Counted from the first letter of the stretch, positions 1 to 11,795 are shown. The stretch: DNA of 64,000 bases from Paratinospora sagittata (GCA_035771175.1 JAYMFD010002346.1:1-64000); one strand, 5' to 3'. The notes: generated by a model from the sequence alone, not told the origin. A program made the numbers and translations.

Positions 1-40
1 CTCAAACACTTTTCCTAAGTAAATTTAGTTCTTTAAACCA

Positions 41-2200
41 AAATTTGAGATTTAGTGGTCAAAAATTGATCGGGATATTGGAACGGAAGTTCCATCTATT
101 CTGGGGGTTCCTAGAAGGATATTGGGACATCGCTCAAAGACTTGGTGGAGAAAGCAATCCGATGGATTGGTTGCGATTGCCTCAAACACATTTTCTAAGT
201 AAATTTAGTTCGTTTAAACCAAAATTTGAGATTTAGGGGTCAAAAATTCATCGGGTTATTGGAACGGAGTTCCACCTATTTTGGGGGTTGCTTGTGGATA
301 TTGGGACTCGCTCAAAGAGTTGGAGAAGAAAGCAATACGGTGGATTGGTCGCAGTTTGCCTCAATTACTTTTTCTAAGTATATTTAGTTCATTTAAAACA
401 AAATTTTAGATTTGGGGGTCAAAATTCACCGGGATATTAGCACGGAGTTCCATTTATTCCGGGGTTCTTAGAAGGATATTGGGACTCGCTCAAAGAGTTG
501 GTGGAGAAAGCAAACTGGTGGATTGGTAGCGATTGCCTCAAACACATTTTTTAAGTAAAGTTAGTTCATTTAAACCAAAATTTGAGATTTAGGGGTCAAA
601 AATTCATCGGATATTGGAACGGAGTTCCATCTATTCTGGGCGGTTGCTAGAAGGATATTAGGACTCGCTCAAAGAGTAGGGGGAGAAAGCAATACGGTGG
701 ATTGGTCGCTATTGCCTCAAACACATTTCCTATTTAAATTTAGTTCATTTAAACCAAGATTTGAGATTTAGTGGTCAAAATTGATCGGGATATCGGAACG
801 GAGTTCCAGCTATTCCGGGGGTTCCTAGAAGGATATTGGGACTCGCTTAAAGAGTAGGTGGAGAATGGAGAAAGCAATCCAGTGGATTGGTTGCGATTGC
901 CTCAAACACATTTTCTAAGTAAATTTAGTTCGTTTAAACCAAAATTTGAGATTTAGGGGTCAAAAATTCATCGGGATATTGGAACGGAGTTCCATCTATT
1001 TTGGGGGGTTGCTTGAAGGATATTGAGACTCGCTCAAAGAGTTGGAGAAGAGAGCAATCCGGTGGATTGGTCGCGTTTGCCTAAATTACTTTTTTTAAGT
1101 ATATTTAGTTCATTTAAACCAAAATTTTAGATTTGGGGGTCAAAAATTCACCGGGATATTGGAACGGAGTTCCATTTATTCCGGGGGTTCTTAGAAGGAT
1201 ATTGGGACTCGCTCAAAAGAGTTGGTGGAGAAAGCAAACTGGTGGATTGGTAGCGATTGCCTCAAACACATTTCTAAGTAAAGTTAGTTCATTTAAACCA
1301 AAATTTGAGATTTAGGGGTCAAAAATTCATCGGGATATTGGAACGGAGTTCCATCTATTCTGGGGGGTTGCTAGAAGGATATTAGGACTCGCTCAAAGAG
1401 TAGGGGGAGAAAGCAATACGGTGGATTGGTCGCTATTGCCTCAAACACATTTCCTATTTAAATTTAGTTCATTTAAACCAAGATTTGAGATTTAGTGGTC
1501 AAAATTGATCGGGATATCGGAACGGAGTTCCATCTATTCCGGGGGTTCCTAGAAGGATATTGGGACTCGCTTAAAGAGTAGGTGGAGAATGGAGAAAGCA
1601 ATCCGGTGGATTGGTTGCGATTGCCTCAAACACATTTTCTAAGTAAATTTAGTTCGTTTAAACCAAAATTTGAGATTTAAGGGTCAAAAATTCATCGGGA
1701 TATTGGAACGGAGTTCCATCTATTTTGGGGGGTTGCTTGAAGGATATTGAGACTCGCTCAAAGAGTTGGAGAAGAGAGCAATCCGGTGGATTGGTCGTGT
1801 TTGCCTAAATTACTTTTTTTAAGCATATTTAGTTCATTTAAACCAAAATTTTAGATTTGGGGGTCAAAAATTCACCGGGATATTGGAACGGAGTTCCATT
1901 TATTCCGGCGGTTCTTAGAAGGATATTGGGACCCCCGCTCAAAGAGTTGGTGGAGAAAGCAAACTGGTGGATTGGTAGCGATTGCCTCAAACACATTTTC
2001 TAAGTAAAGTTAGTTCATTTAAACCAAAATTTGAGATTTAGGGGTCAAAAATTCATCGGGATATTGGAACGGAGTTCCATCTATTCTGGGGGGTTGCAAG
2101 AAGGATATTAGGACTCGCTCAAGAGTAGGGGGAGAAAACAATCCGGTTGATTGGTCGCTATTGCCTCAAACACATTTCCTAAGTAAATTTAGTTCATTTA
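41..2200 (+). repeat. Four-monomer sub-repeat (~724 bp), three blocks
   Basis: Within copy 1 of the large unit a four-monomer cassette occurs three times. The variant AAACTGGTGGATTGGTAGCG falls at 512, 1236 and 1961, a spacing of 724-725 bp. The variant order is TAGTGG, TAGGGG, TTTTAGATTTGGGGG, TAGGGG. The spacing exceeds 4 x 179 because one monomer carries a 7-8 bp internal duplication (GGAGAATGGAGAAAG). The same cassette recurs in copy 2, with markers at 4823, 5543 and 6266. Confidence 0.82.
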
Positions 2201-4750
2201 ACCAAAATTTGAGATTTAGGGGTCAAAAATTCATCGGGATATTGGAACGGAGTTCCATCTATTCTGGGGGGTGCTAGAAGGATATTGGGACTAGGTCAAA
2301 GAGTTGGTGGAGAAAGCAATACGGTGGATTGGACGCCGATTGCCTCAAACACATTTTCTAAGTAAATTTAGATCATTTAAACCAAAATTTGAGATTTAGG
2401 GTTCAAAAATTTATCGGGATATTGGAACGGAGTTCCATCTATTCTGGGGGGTGCTAGAAGGATATTAGGACTCGGTCAAAGAGTTGGTAGGGAAAGCAAT
2501 ACGGTGGATTGGTCGCGATTGCCTCAAACACATTTTCTAAGTAAATTTAGTTTATTTAAACCAAAATTTTAGATTTGGTTTTCAAAAATTCATCGGGATA
2601 TTGAAACGGAGTTCCATCTATTCCGGGGGGTTGCTTGAATTATATTGGGACTCGCTCAAGGAGTTGGTGGAGAAAGCAATACTGTGGATTGGTCCCGTTT
2701 GCCTCAATTACTTTTTCTAAGTAAATTAGTTCATTTAAACCAAAATTTTAGATTTGGGGGTCAAAAATTTATCGGGATATTGAAACGGAGTTCCATCTAT
2801 TCTGGGGGTTGCTTGAAGGATATTGGGACTAGCTCAAGGAGTTGGTAGAGAAAGCAATTCGGTGGATTGGTCGCGATTGCCTCAAACACTTTTTCTAAGT
2901 ATATTTAGTTCATTTAAACCAAGATTTAGATTTGGGGGTGAAAAATTCACCGGGATATTGGAATGGAGTTCCATCTATTCTGGGGGTTCCCAGAAGGATA
3001 TTGGGACTCGATCAAAGAGTTGGTAGAGAAAACAATCTGGTGGATTGCTCGCGATTGCCTCAAACAAATTTTCTAAGTAAATTTAGTTCATTTAAACCAA
3101 AATTTAGATTTGGGGGTGAAAAATTCACCGGGTTATTAGAATGGAGTTCCATCTATTCCGGGGGGTTGCTTGAATTATATTGGGACTCGCTCAAGGAGTT
3201 GGTGGAGAAAGCAATACGGTGGATTGGTCGCGTTTGCCTCAATTACTTTTTCTAAGTAACTTTAGTTCATTTAAACCAAAATTTTAGATTTGGGGGTCAA
3301 AATTCACCGGGATATTGGAACGGAGTTCCATCTATTCCGGGGGTTCCTAAAAGGATATTGGGACTCGCTCAAGGAGTTGGTAGAGAAAGCAATCCGGTGG
3401 ATTGGTCGCGATTGCCTCAAAACACTTTTTCTAAGTATATTTAGTTCATTTAAACCAAAATTTAGATTTGGGGGTCAAAAATTCACCGGGATATTGGAAT
3501 GGAGTTCCATCTCTTCCGGGGTTTCCTAGAAGGATATTGGGACTCGATCAAAGAGTTGGTGAAGAGAGCAATCTGGTGGATTGCTCGCGATTGCCTCAAA
3601 CAAATTTCAAAGTAAATTTAGTTCATTTAAACCAAAATTTGAGATTTAGTGGTCAAAAATTCATCGGAATATTGGAACGGAGTTCCATCTATTCTGGGGG
3701 GTGCTTGAAGGATATTGGGACTCGCTCAATTAGTTGGTGGAGAAAACAATATGGTGGATTGGTCGCGATTGCCTCAAACACATTTCCTAAGTAAATTTAG
3801 TTCATTTTAACCAAAATTTGAGATTTAGGGGTCAAAAATTCATCGGGATATTGGAACGGAGTTCCATCTATTCTGGGGGGTTGCTAGAAGGATATTAGGA
3901 CTCGCTCAAAGAGTAGGTGGAGAAAGCAATCCGGTGGAGTGGTCGCGATTGCCTCAAACACATTTCCTAAGTAAATTTAGTTCATTTAAACCAAAATTTG
4001 AGATTTAGTGGTCAAAAATTGATCGGGATATTGGAACGGAGTTCCATCTATTCCGGGGGTTCCTAGAAGGATATTGGGACTCGCTCAAAGACTTGGTGGA
4101 GAAAGCAATCCGGTGGATTGGTTGCGATTGCCTCAAACACATTTTCTATGTATATTTAGTTCATTTAAACCAAAATTTTAGATTTGGGGGTCAAAAATTC
4201 ACCGGGATATTGGAACGGAGTTCCAACTATTCCGGGGGTTTCAAGAAGGATATTAGGAGTCGCTCAAAGAGTAGGTGGAGAAAGCAATCCGGTGGATTGG
4301 TCGCGATTGCCTCAAACACATTTCCTAAGTAAATTTAGTTCATTTAAACCAAAATTTGAGATTTAGTGGTCAAAAATTGATCGGGATATTGGAACGGAGT
4401 TCCATCTATTCCGGGGGTTCCTAGAAGGATATTGGGACTCGCTCAAAGACTTGGTGGAGAAAGCAATCCGGTGGATTGGTTGCGATTGCCTCAAACACAT
4501 TTTCTAAGTAAATTTAGTTCGTTTAAACCAAAATTTGAGATTTAGGGGTCAAAAATTCATCGGGATATTGGAACGGTGTTCCTTCTATTTTGGGGGGTTT
4601 CTTGTAGGATATTGGGACTCGCTCAAAGAGTTGGAGAAGAAAGCAATTCGGTGGATTGGTCGCGTTTGCCTCAATTACTTTTTCTAAGTATATTTAGTTC
4701 ATTTAAACCAAAATTTTAGATTTGGGGGTCAAAAATTCACCGGGATATTA
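440..4750 (+). repeat. Higher-order repeat unit, copy 1 (~4.31 kb, about 24 monomers)
   Basis: The unit is bounded by the rare variant GCACGGAGTTCC, which occurs at 440 and again at 4751. Private markers recur in the same order in copy 2: GGAGAATGGAGAAAGC at about 860 and 1584, a TTGAATTATATTGGG monomer near 2636, a GAAGAGAGCAATCTGG monomer near 3561, and ATTTTCTATGTATATTT at 4141. Offsets to copy 2 run from 4311 down to 4288 because of small indels. Identity between copies looks very high by eye but was not computed. Confidence 0.85.
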
Positions 4751-7700
4751 GCACGGAGTTCCATTTATTCCGGGGGTTCTTAGAAGGATATTGGGACTCG
4801 CTCAAGAGTTGGTGGAGAAAGCAAACTGGTGGATTGGTAGTGATTGCCTCAAACACATTTTTTAAGTAAAGTTAGTTCATTTAAACCAAAATTTGAGATT
4901 TAGGGGTCAAAAATTCATCGGGATATTGGAACGGAGTTCCATCTATTCTGGGGGGTTGCTAGAAGGATATTAGGACTCGCTCAAAGAGTAGGAGGAGAAA
5001 GCAATACGGTGGATTGGTCGCTATTGCCTCAAACACATTTCCTATTTAAATTTAGTTCATTTAAACCAAGATTTGAGATTTAGTGGTCAAAAATTGATCG
5101 GGATATCGGAACGGAGTTCCAGCTATTCCGGGGGTTCCTAGAAGGATATTGGGACTCGCTTAAAGAGTAGGTGGAGAATGGAGAAAGCAATCCAGTGGAT
5201 TGGTTGCGATTGCCTCAAACACATTTTCTAGTAAATTTAGTTCGTTTAAACCAAAATTTGAGATTTAGGGGTCAAAAATTCATCGGGATATTGGAACGGA
5301 GTTCCATCTATTTTGGGGGTTGCTTGAAGGATATTGAGACTCGCTCAAAGAGTTGGAGAAGAGAGCAATCCGGTGGATTGGTCGCGTTTGCCTAAATTAC
5401 TTTTTTTACGTATATTAGTTCATTTAAACCAAAATTTTAGATTTGGGGTCAAAAATTCACCGGGATATTGGAACGGAGTTCCATTTATTCCGGGGGTTCT
5501 TAGAAGGATATTGGACTCGCTCAAAGAGTTGGTGGAGAAAGCAAACTGGTGGATTGGTAGCGATTGCCTCAAACACATTTTCTAAGTAAAGTTAGTTCAT
5601 TTAAACCAAAATTTGAGATTTAGGGGTCAAAAATTCATCGGGATATTGGAACGGAGTTCCATCTATTCTGGGGGGTTGCTAGAAGGATATTAGGACTCAC
5701 TCAAAGAGTAGGGGAGAAAGCAATACGGTGGATTGGTCGCTATTGCCTCAAACACATTTCCTATTTAAATTTAGTCATTTAAACCAAGATTTGAGATTTA
5801 GTGGTCAAAAATTGATCGGGATATCGGAACGGAGTTCCATCTATTCCGGGGGTTCCTAGAAGGATATTGGGACTCGCTTAAAGAGTAGGTGGAGAATGGA
5901 GAAAGCAATCCGGTGGATTGGTTGCGATTGCCTCAAACACATTTTCTAAGTAAATTTAGTTCGTTTAAACCAAAATTTGAGATTTAAGGGTCAAAAATTC
6001 ATCGGGATATTGGAACGGAGTTCCATCTATTTTGGGGGGTTGCTTGAAGGATATTGAGACTCGCTCAAAGAGTTGGAGAAGAGAGCAATCCGGTGGATTG
6101 GTCGTGTTTGCCTAAATTACTTTTTTTAAGCATATTTAGTTCATTTAAACCAAAATTTTAGATTTGGGGGTCAAAAATTCACCGGGATATTGGAACGGAG
6201 TTCCATTTATTCCGGGGGTTCTTAGAAGGATATTGGGACCCGCTCAAAGAGTTGGTGGAGAAAGCAAACTGGTGGATTGGTAGCGATTGCCTCAAACACA
6301 TTTTCTAAGTAAAGTTAGTTCATTTAAACCAAAATTTGAGATTTAGGGGTCAAAAATTCATCGGGATATTGGAACGGAGTTCCATCTATTCTGGGGGGTT
6401 GCAAGAAGGATATTAGGACTCGCTCAAAGAGTAGGGGGAGAAAACAATCCGGTTGATTGGTCGCTATTGCCTCAAACACATTTCATAAGTAAATTTAGTT
6501 CATTTAAACCAAAATTTGAGATTTAGGGGTCAAAAATTCATCGGGATATTGGAATGGAGTTCCATCTATTCTGGGGGGTGCTAGAAGGATATTGGGACTA
6601 GGTCAAAGAGTTGGTAGAGAAAGCAATACGGTGGATTGGTCGCGATTGCCTCAAACACATTTTCTAAGTAAATTTAGATCATTTAAACCAAAATTTGAGA
6701 TTTAGGGTTCAAAAATTTATCGGGATATTGGAACGGAATTCCATCTATTCTGGGGGGTGCTAGAAGGAATTGGGACTATCGGTCAAAGAGTTGGTAGGGA
6801 AAGCAATACGGTGGATTGGTCGCGATTGCCTCAAACACATTTTCTAAGTAAATTTAGTTTATTTAAACCAAAATTTTAGATTTGGTTTTCAAAAATTCAT
6901 CGGGATATTGAAACGGAGTTCCATCTATTCCGGGGGGTTGCTTGAATTATATTGGGACTCGCTCAAGGAGTTGGTGGAGAAAGCAATACTGTGGATTGGT
7001 CCCGTTTGCCTCAATTACTTTTTCTAAGTAAATTTAGTTCATTTAAGCCAAAATTTTAGATTTGGGGGTCAAAAATTTATCGGGATATTGAACGGAGTTC
7101 CATCTATTCTGGGGGTTGCTTGAAGGATATTGGGACTAGCTCAAGGAGTTGGTAGAGAAAGCAATTCGGTGGATTGGTCGCGATTGCCTCAAACACTTTT
7201 TCTAAGTATATTTAGTTCATTTAAACCAAGATTTAGATTTGGGGGTGAAAAATTCACCGGGATATTGGAATGGAGTTCCATCTATTCTGGGGGTTCCCAG
7301 AAGGATATTGGACTCGATCAAAGAGTTGGTAGAGAAAACAATCTGGTGGATTGCTCGCGATTGCCTCAAACAAATTTTCTAAGTAAATTTAGTTCATTTA
7401 AACCAAAATTTAGATTTGGGGGTGAAAAATTCACCGGGTTATTGGAATGGAGTTCCATCTATTCCGGGGGGTTGCTTGAATTATATTGGGACTCGCTCAA
7501 GGAGTTGGTGGAGAAAGCAATACGGTGGATTGGTCGCGTTTGCCTCAATTACTTTTTCTAAGTAACTTTAGTTCATTTAAACCAAAATTTTAGATTTGGG
7601 GGTCAAAATTCACCGGGATATTGGAACGGAGTTCCATCTATTCCGGGGGTTCCTAAAAGGATATTGGGACTCGCTGAAGGAGTTGATAGAGAAAGCAATC

Positions 7701-9039
7701 CGGTGGATTGGTCGCGATTGCCTCAAACACTTTTTCTAAGTATATTTAGTTCATTTAAACCAAAATTTAGATTTGGGGGGTCAAAAATTCACCGGGATAT
7801 TGGAATGGAGTTCCATCTCTTCCGGGGTTTCCTAGAAGGATATTGGGACTCGATCAAAGAGTTGGTGAAGAGAGCAATCTGGTGGATTGCTCGCGATTGC
7901 CTCAAACAAATTTCAAAGTAAATTTAGTTCATTTAAACCAAAATTTGAGATTTAGTGGTCAAAAATTCATCGGAATATTGGAACGGAGTTCCATCTATTC
8001 TGGGGGGTGCTTGAAGGAGATTGGGACTCGCTCAAATAGTTGGTGGAGAAAACAATATGGTGGATTGGTCGCGATTGCCTCAAACACATTTCCTAAGTAA
8101 ATTTAGTTCATTTTAACCAAAATTTGAGATTTAGGGGTCAAAAATTCATCGGGATATTGGAACGGAGTTCCATCTATTCTGGGGGGTTGCTAGAAGGATA
8201 TTAGGACTCGCTCAAAGAGTAGGTGGAGAAAGCAATTGCCTCAAACACATTTCCTAAGTAAATTTAGTTCATTTTAAACCAAAATTTGAGATTTAGTGGT
8301 CAAAAATTGATCGGGATATTGGAACGGAGTTCCATCTATTCCGGGGGTTCCTAGAAGGATATTGGGACTCGCTCAAAGACTTGGTGGAGAAAGCAATCCG
8401 GTGGATTGGTTGCGATTGCCTCAAACACATTTTCTATGTATATTTAGTTCATTTAAACCAAAATTTTAGATTTGGGGGTCAAAAATTCACGGGATATTGG
8501 AACGGAGTTCCAACTATTCCGGGGTTCCAAGAAGGATATTAGGAGTCGCTCAAAGAGTAGGTGGAGAAAGCAATCCGGTGGATTGGTCGTGATTGCCTCA
8601 AACACATTTCCTAGTAAATTTAGTTCATTTAAACCAAAATTTGAGATTTAGTGGTCAAAAATTGATCGGGATATTGGAACGGAGTTCCATCTATTCCGGG
8701 GGTTCCTAGAAGGATATTGGGACTCGCTCAACAGACTTGGTGGAGAAAGCAATCCGGTGGATTGGTTGCGATTGCCTCAAACACATTTCTAAGTAAATTT
8801 AGTTCGTTTAAACCAAAATTTGAGATTTAGGGGTCGAAAATTCATCGGGATATTGGAACGGTGTTCCATCTATTTTGGGGGGTTTCTTGTAGGATATTGG
8901 GACTCGCGCTCAAAGAGTTGGAGAAGAAAGCAATTCGGTGGATTGGTCGCGTTTTGCCTCAATTACTTTTTCTAAGTGTATTTAGTTCATTTAAAAGCAA
9001 AATTTTAGATTTGGGGGTCAAAAATTCACCGAGATATTG
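4751..9039 (+). repeat. Higher-order repeat unit, copy 2 (~4.29 kb)
   Basis: This is the second copy of the 4.3 kb unit, with the same marker order as copy 1. It is about 20 bp shorter, mostly because of a deletion of roughly 17-19 bp near 8233, where GAGAAAGCAAT is joined directly to TGCCTCAAAC. Several one-base deletions separate it from copy 1, for example in 5400-5520. A third copy starts at 9040 with the GCACGGAGTT variant and is cut by the retrotransposon 62 bp later. Confidence 0.83.
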
Positions 9040-9096
9040 GCACGGAGTTCATTTATTCCGGGGGTTCTTAGTAGGATATTGGGACTCGCTCAAATA

Positions 9097-9101
9097 GTTG
9101 G
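9097..9101 (+). repeat. Target-site duplication, left (GTTGG)
   Basis: GTTGG directly precedes the 5' LTR and recurs at 16040-16044 directly after the 3' LTR. Uninterrupted monomers read AGAGTTGGTGGAGAAAG here, so removing the element plus one GTTGG restores a normal monomer. A 5 bp duplication is typical for Ty3/gypsy integration. Confidence 0.95.
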
Positions 9102-9390
9102 TGATGCAAACCAAGGAGCTGGACAAGTTGATCATACATTTGGGAATGTAGCTGAATATGCACAAGACCCATTGTCACTTCCAAGTGGTCCAATTACAAG
9201 ACTTAGAGCCAAACATTTCAAGGAAGCACTAAATGGGCTAATTCAAGAGAATTGGGCTGATTCTAAGAGACCAAGATGAGCTCAAATAATAATCAAAGCT
9301 TAGTCCATGTCATCAAAGCAATTGATGAAGTTAATTTGTCCATGTCATCAAATACATTGAACTTAGTCAATTAGCTATTTTTGACTAAGT

Positions 9391-9640
9391 TTAGAAGTCC
9401 AAATTGGCGGTTGGTTACCTTTAAAAGTCCAAAGAAGCGGCTTGAAGTCAAAAGAAGCGGCTAACCACCTTTAGAAGTCCAAATCGGCGGCTGGTTAGCT
9501 TTAGAAGTCCAAAGAAGCGGCTTGAAGTCAAAAGAAGCGGCTAACCACCTTTAGAAGTCCAAAGAGGCGGCTAACCACCTTTAGAAGTCAAAAGAAGCGG
9601 CTGGTTACCTTTAGAAGTCCAAATCGACGGCTGGTTATGT
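9391..9640 (+). repeat. LTR minisatellite, 5' LTR (30/50 bp units)
   Basis: Seven consecutive units begin TTAGAAGTC (one reads TTAAAAGTC). Five are 30 bp and two are 50 bp, the longer ones gaining an extra 20 bp GAAGTCAAAAGAAGCGGCT-type segment. Each carries a GGCGG or AGCGG core followed by CTGGTTA or CTAACCA. They lie upstream of the TATA box, in the presumed U3, where tandem repeats can act as enhancers; that role is inferred. Confidence 0.88.
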
Positions 9641-9685
9641 TTGAATTTAGTTATGACTTTTCTATTCTTGGAGGGTTGTTCCAAG

Positions 9686-9693
9686 TATAAATA
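9686..9693 (+). promoter_or_regulatory. TATA box in 5' LTR
   Basis: TATAAATA follows the minisatellite by about 45 bp and is the only strong TATA motif of the LTR. It would drive full-length retroelement RNA, placing the U3/R border a few tens of bases downstream. The equivalent site in the 3' LTR is 15727-15734. Confidence 0.7.
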
Positions 9694-10002
9694 CGAGGGT
9701 AGCTCGAATTTGAATGGCACATTATGTTTTTGAGATCAAGTTAATCTTGTGAGGTCTTGTGTCCTCTTGGTTCTTAAAAGAACTCTTGAACTTATCAAGT
9801 TAATCTTGTGGCGTTCAAACAACCAAACTTATCACCTTGATTGTTGAATCTTGGTGTGGCGTTTTCAATCTTTCGTAGTCTTGGTTTTCATCTGCTTAGG
9901 TGACGGGTCAAGGCTCAACCAATCTTGTCTACACGATCTTGGGGTTCTAATCCATCATTGTTATTAGGTTTCATCACAATTGTTGATGGAGTTCATATCA
10001 TT

Positions 10003-10014
10003 TGGTATCAGAGC
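10003..10014 (+). promoter_or_regulatory. Primer binding site, tRNA-iMet
   Basis: TGGTATCAGAGC lies 2 bp after the 5' LTR. It is complementary to the 3' end of plant initiator methionine tRNA (...GCTCTGATACCA), the usual primer for plant Ty3/gypsy minus-strand synthesis. Complementarity is perfect over 12 bases. Confidence 0.93.
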
Positions 10015-10568
10015 TTTGGTTCTAAGATAAGTTTGACTATCTTTTATTTTCATTTTTTTTCTATTTCCTATTCCATGCAGTAGAAAAAAAAATCATCAAA
10101 AAAAAAAGGAGAAGAAAAGTGATTCCAGTAAGAAAATTTCCTCTTTTCGATCTTGTTTCTCACCTTATTCATGTTCTTGATCCTACAGTAAAAAAAAAAA
10201 AAAACAAAAAAAAAAAAATACAAAACAAAACAAAACCAAAAAAAAAAAAAAGAGAAGAAAAGTGATTCCAGTGAGAAAATTTCCTCTTTTCAATCTTGTT
10301 TCTCACCTTATTCATGTTCTTGATCTTTTGATGAGTTTTAGTTGTTTCTCATTTTTGAATTGCTGCTAGATTATTTTGAATTAGTTTCTTGAAGTTTGAC
10401 TAAGAACTAAAGGAGACACAAAAGAGTGGAAAAAGGCAAGAGTGTGTGAGACCATAAGAGGGTAAAAGCCGTTTAGAGTGAAAACACGAGTGCAAGTGTA
10501 TCAAATTCTTGAGTGAAAAGTGAGGGAGTGCTTGTGAGGATTCTAACCTTGTTTTGCACATTTTAAAT
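10015..10568 (+). other. Retroelement 5' leader with A-rich tracts
   Basis: This 554 bp stretch between primer site and gag has no convincing open frame. It contains A-rich runs (about 10081-10108 and 10189-10251) and a direct duplication: 10109-10182 is repeated at 10252-10325 with few changes. It probably houses untranslated leader and packaging signals, which I cannot identify by motif. Confidence 0.75.
10109..10325 (+). repeat. Leader direct repeat, two ~74 bp copies, period 143 bp
   Basis: GAGAAGAAAAGTGATTCCAG begins both copies, at 10109 and 10252, and both run through TCTTGTTTCTCACC to TTCTTGATC. They are separated by about 69 bp of almost pure A with a few C. The second copy differs by isolated substitutions, for example TCGATC against TCAATC. 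Confidence 0.85.
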
Positions 10569-11795
10569 ATGTCCAATAATCAAGAAGAAGATACAACCGA
10601 AGAAGTTCGACAACATGCAGTTCCGAACCTCCAAATGCAAGCGTTGTTAGGGGAGATGAGGCGTATGTTGTGGAATGAATTAGAACCTATTCATGAGAGG
10701 TTGGATAGAGTAGAAGCGGGAACTCCTAGGGAACAACAACAAGGCATCCGCAACATGCAGCAAGGTGGGCGTGTTCCGTGGCGGAATGTGAGGAAGAGGC
10801 CGAGTTGGAGCAGTTTGATGAGCCATATTTGAACCGGGGCAGGTTTGAGCGTGGGAATGGGAATCGAGAAGCCTTGGATGGGTAGGCCTTGGAGAGATAA
10901 TGATTTAGGAAACATAAAGATTAAAATCCCATCTTTTCAAGGTAAAAGTGATCCTGAAGTTTATTTGGAGTGGGAAACTAAAATGGAGATGGTGTTTGAT
11001 TGTCACAACTACTCGGAGATAAAGAAGGTTAAGTTGGCTGCAATTGAATTCACCGATTATGCCATTGTTTGGTGGGATCAATTACTGATTAATCGGAGAA
11101 GGAATAGAGAGCCACCCGTGGACACTTGGGAGGAGATGAAAATGCTTATGTGAAAGCGTTTTGTACCCAGCCACTATTATAGGGGATTGTATCAAAAGTT
11201 GCAGAGGTTATATCAAGGTTCCAAGAGTGTGGAAGCATATTACAAGGAGATGGAAGTAGCTATGATTCGGGCTAATGTAGAAGAGGACCGGGAAGCCACC
11301 ATGGCTAGGTTTTTGCACGGCTTAAATCATGAGATTGCGGACATAGTCGAGATGCAGCACTATGTTGAGTTGACAGATATGGTGCATCAAGCCATAAAGG
11401 TGGAGGAACAGTTCTAAACGAAAGGGATTGGCTAGGAGGGGACAACCTATGGCTACCACCAGCCAGTGGAGGATAGCTCAAAAAAGGGACGAGCAGCTAC
11501 AAAATAAGCCCAAATTTGAACCCTCTACGAATGTCAAACCAACGACCGCCGCTACTTCAGGTAACACTAAAACTTTAAATTCTAAAAACACGTGATATTA
11601 AGTGTTTTAAATGTCAGGGGCGGGGACATATAGCCAGCCAGTGTGTAAACAAAAGGGTGATGGTGATAAACGCCCATGGAGAGCTTGAGTCGAGAATGAG
11701 GAAGAAGCAGATGATGCTGACATGCCACCTTTGGAGGATGCCGATGATGAGCAAAATGCTGTGCTTGGAGATTTATTGGTAGCAAAGGCCAGTTC
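10569..11795 (+). pseudogene. gag: gag polyprotein region, frameshifted
   Basis: This encodes the capsid and nucleocapsid part of the element. The first ATG is at 10569. The frame stops at TGA 10830-10832, then continues in the same frame from 10845 to 11153 and 11187 to 11417. The 10780-10880 stretch reads better in another frame, rich in acidic residues (EEEAELEQFDEPYLNRG), suggesting two compensating indels. The capsid signature includes KIPSFQGKSDPEVYLEWE, then FTDYAIVWWDQL. The stop at 11151-11153 sits where this family usually has arginine, compatible with CGA to TGA. After a one-base insertion near 11415 the frame moves twice more. A CX2CX4HX4C zinc knuckle (CFKCQGRGHIASQC) is encoded at 11603-11644, followed by an acidic linker to about 11790. 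As written no full Gag can be made. Confidence 0.88.

Larger units (their letters stand above)
1..9101 (+). repeat. Satellite array, left domain (~179 bp monomers)
   Basis: Head-to-tail copies of a monomer of about 178-180 bp fill this stretch without interruption. Each monomer contains the landmarks CAAAAATTCA, GATATTGGAACGGAGTTCC, AAGGATATTGGGACTCGCTC, GGTGGATTGGTCGCGATTG, CTCAAACACATTTTC and TTTAGTTCATTTAAACC, in that order. All copies have the same orientation. Monomer variants follow a repeated order, with the end region alternating between GAGATTTAGGGG, GAGATTTAGTGG and TTTTAGATTTGGGGG types, so the array is higher-order. No gene is present; short open frames are satellite readings. The right edge is the 5 bp target site of the retrotransposon. 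The plant satellite assignment rests on monomer size and context, not on a database match. Confidence 0.95.
9102..10000 (+). repeat. 5' long terminal repeat
   Basis: The LTR is 899 bp and starts TGATGC and ends ATATCA, giving a TGAT/ATCA terminal inverted repeat with the canonical TG...CA ends. It matches 15141-16039 except for about 8 substitutions and 4 single-base indels counted by eye. It holds a minisatellite of 30 bp units (9391-9640) and a TATA box (9686-9693). The first ~180 bp match the 3' end of the integrase reading frame, but a one-base deletion near 9268 breaks that frame in this copy. Confidence 0.96.

Noticed and set aside
9037..9279. 80-codon open frame across the left insertion junction
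   Set aside because: It fuses satellite to the LTR-encoded tail of integrase by chance. The frame ends because of a one-base deletion in the 5' LTR.
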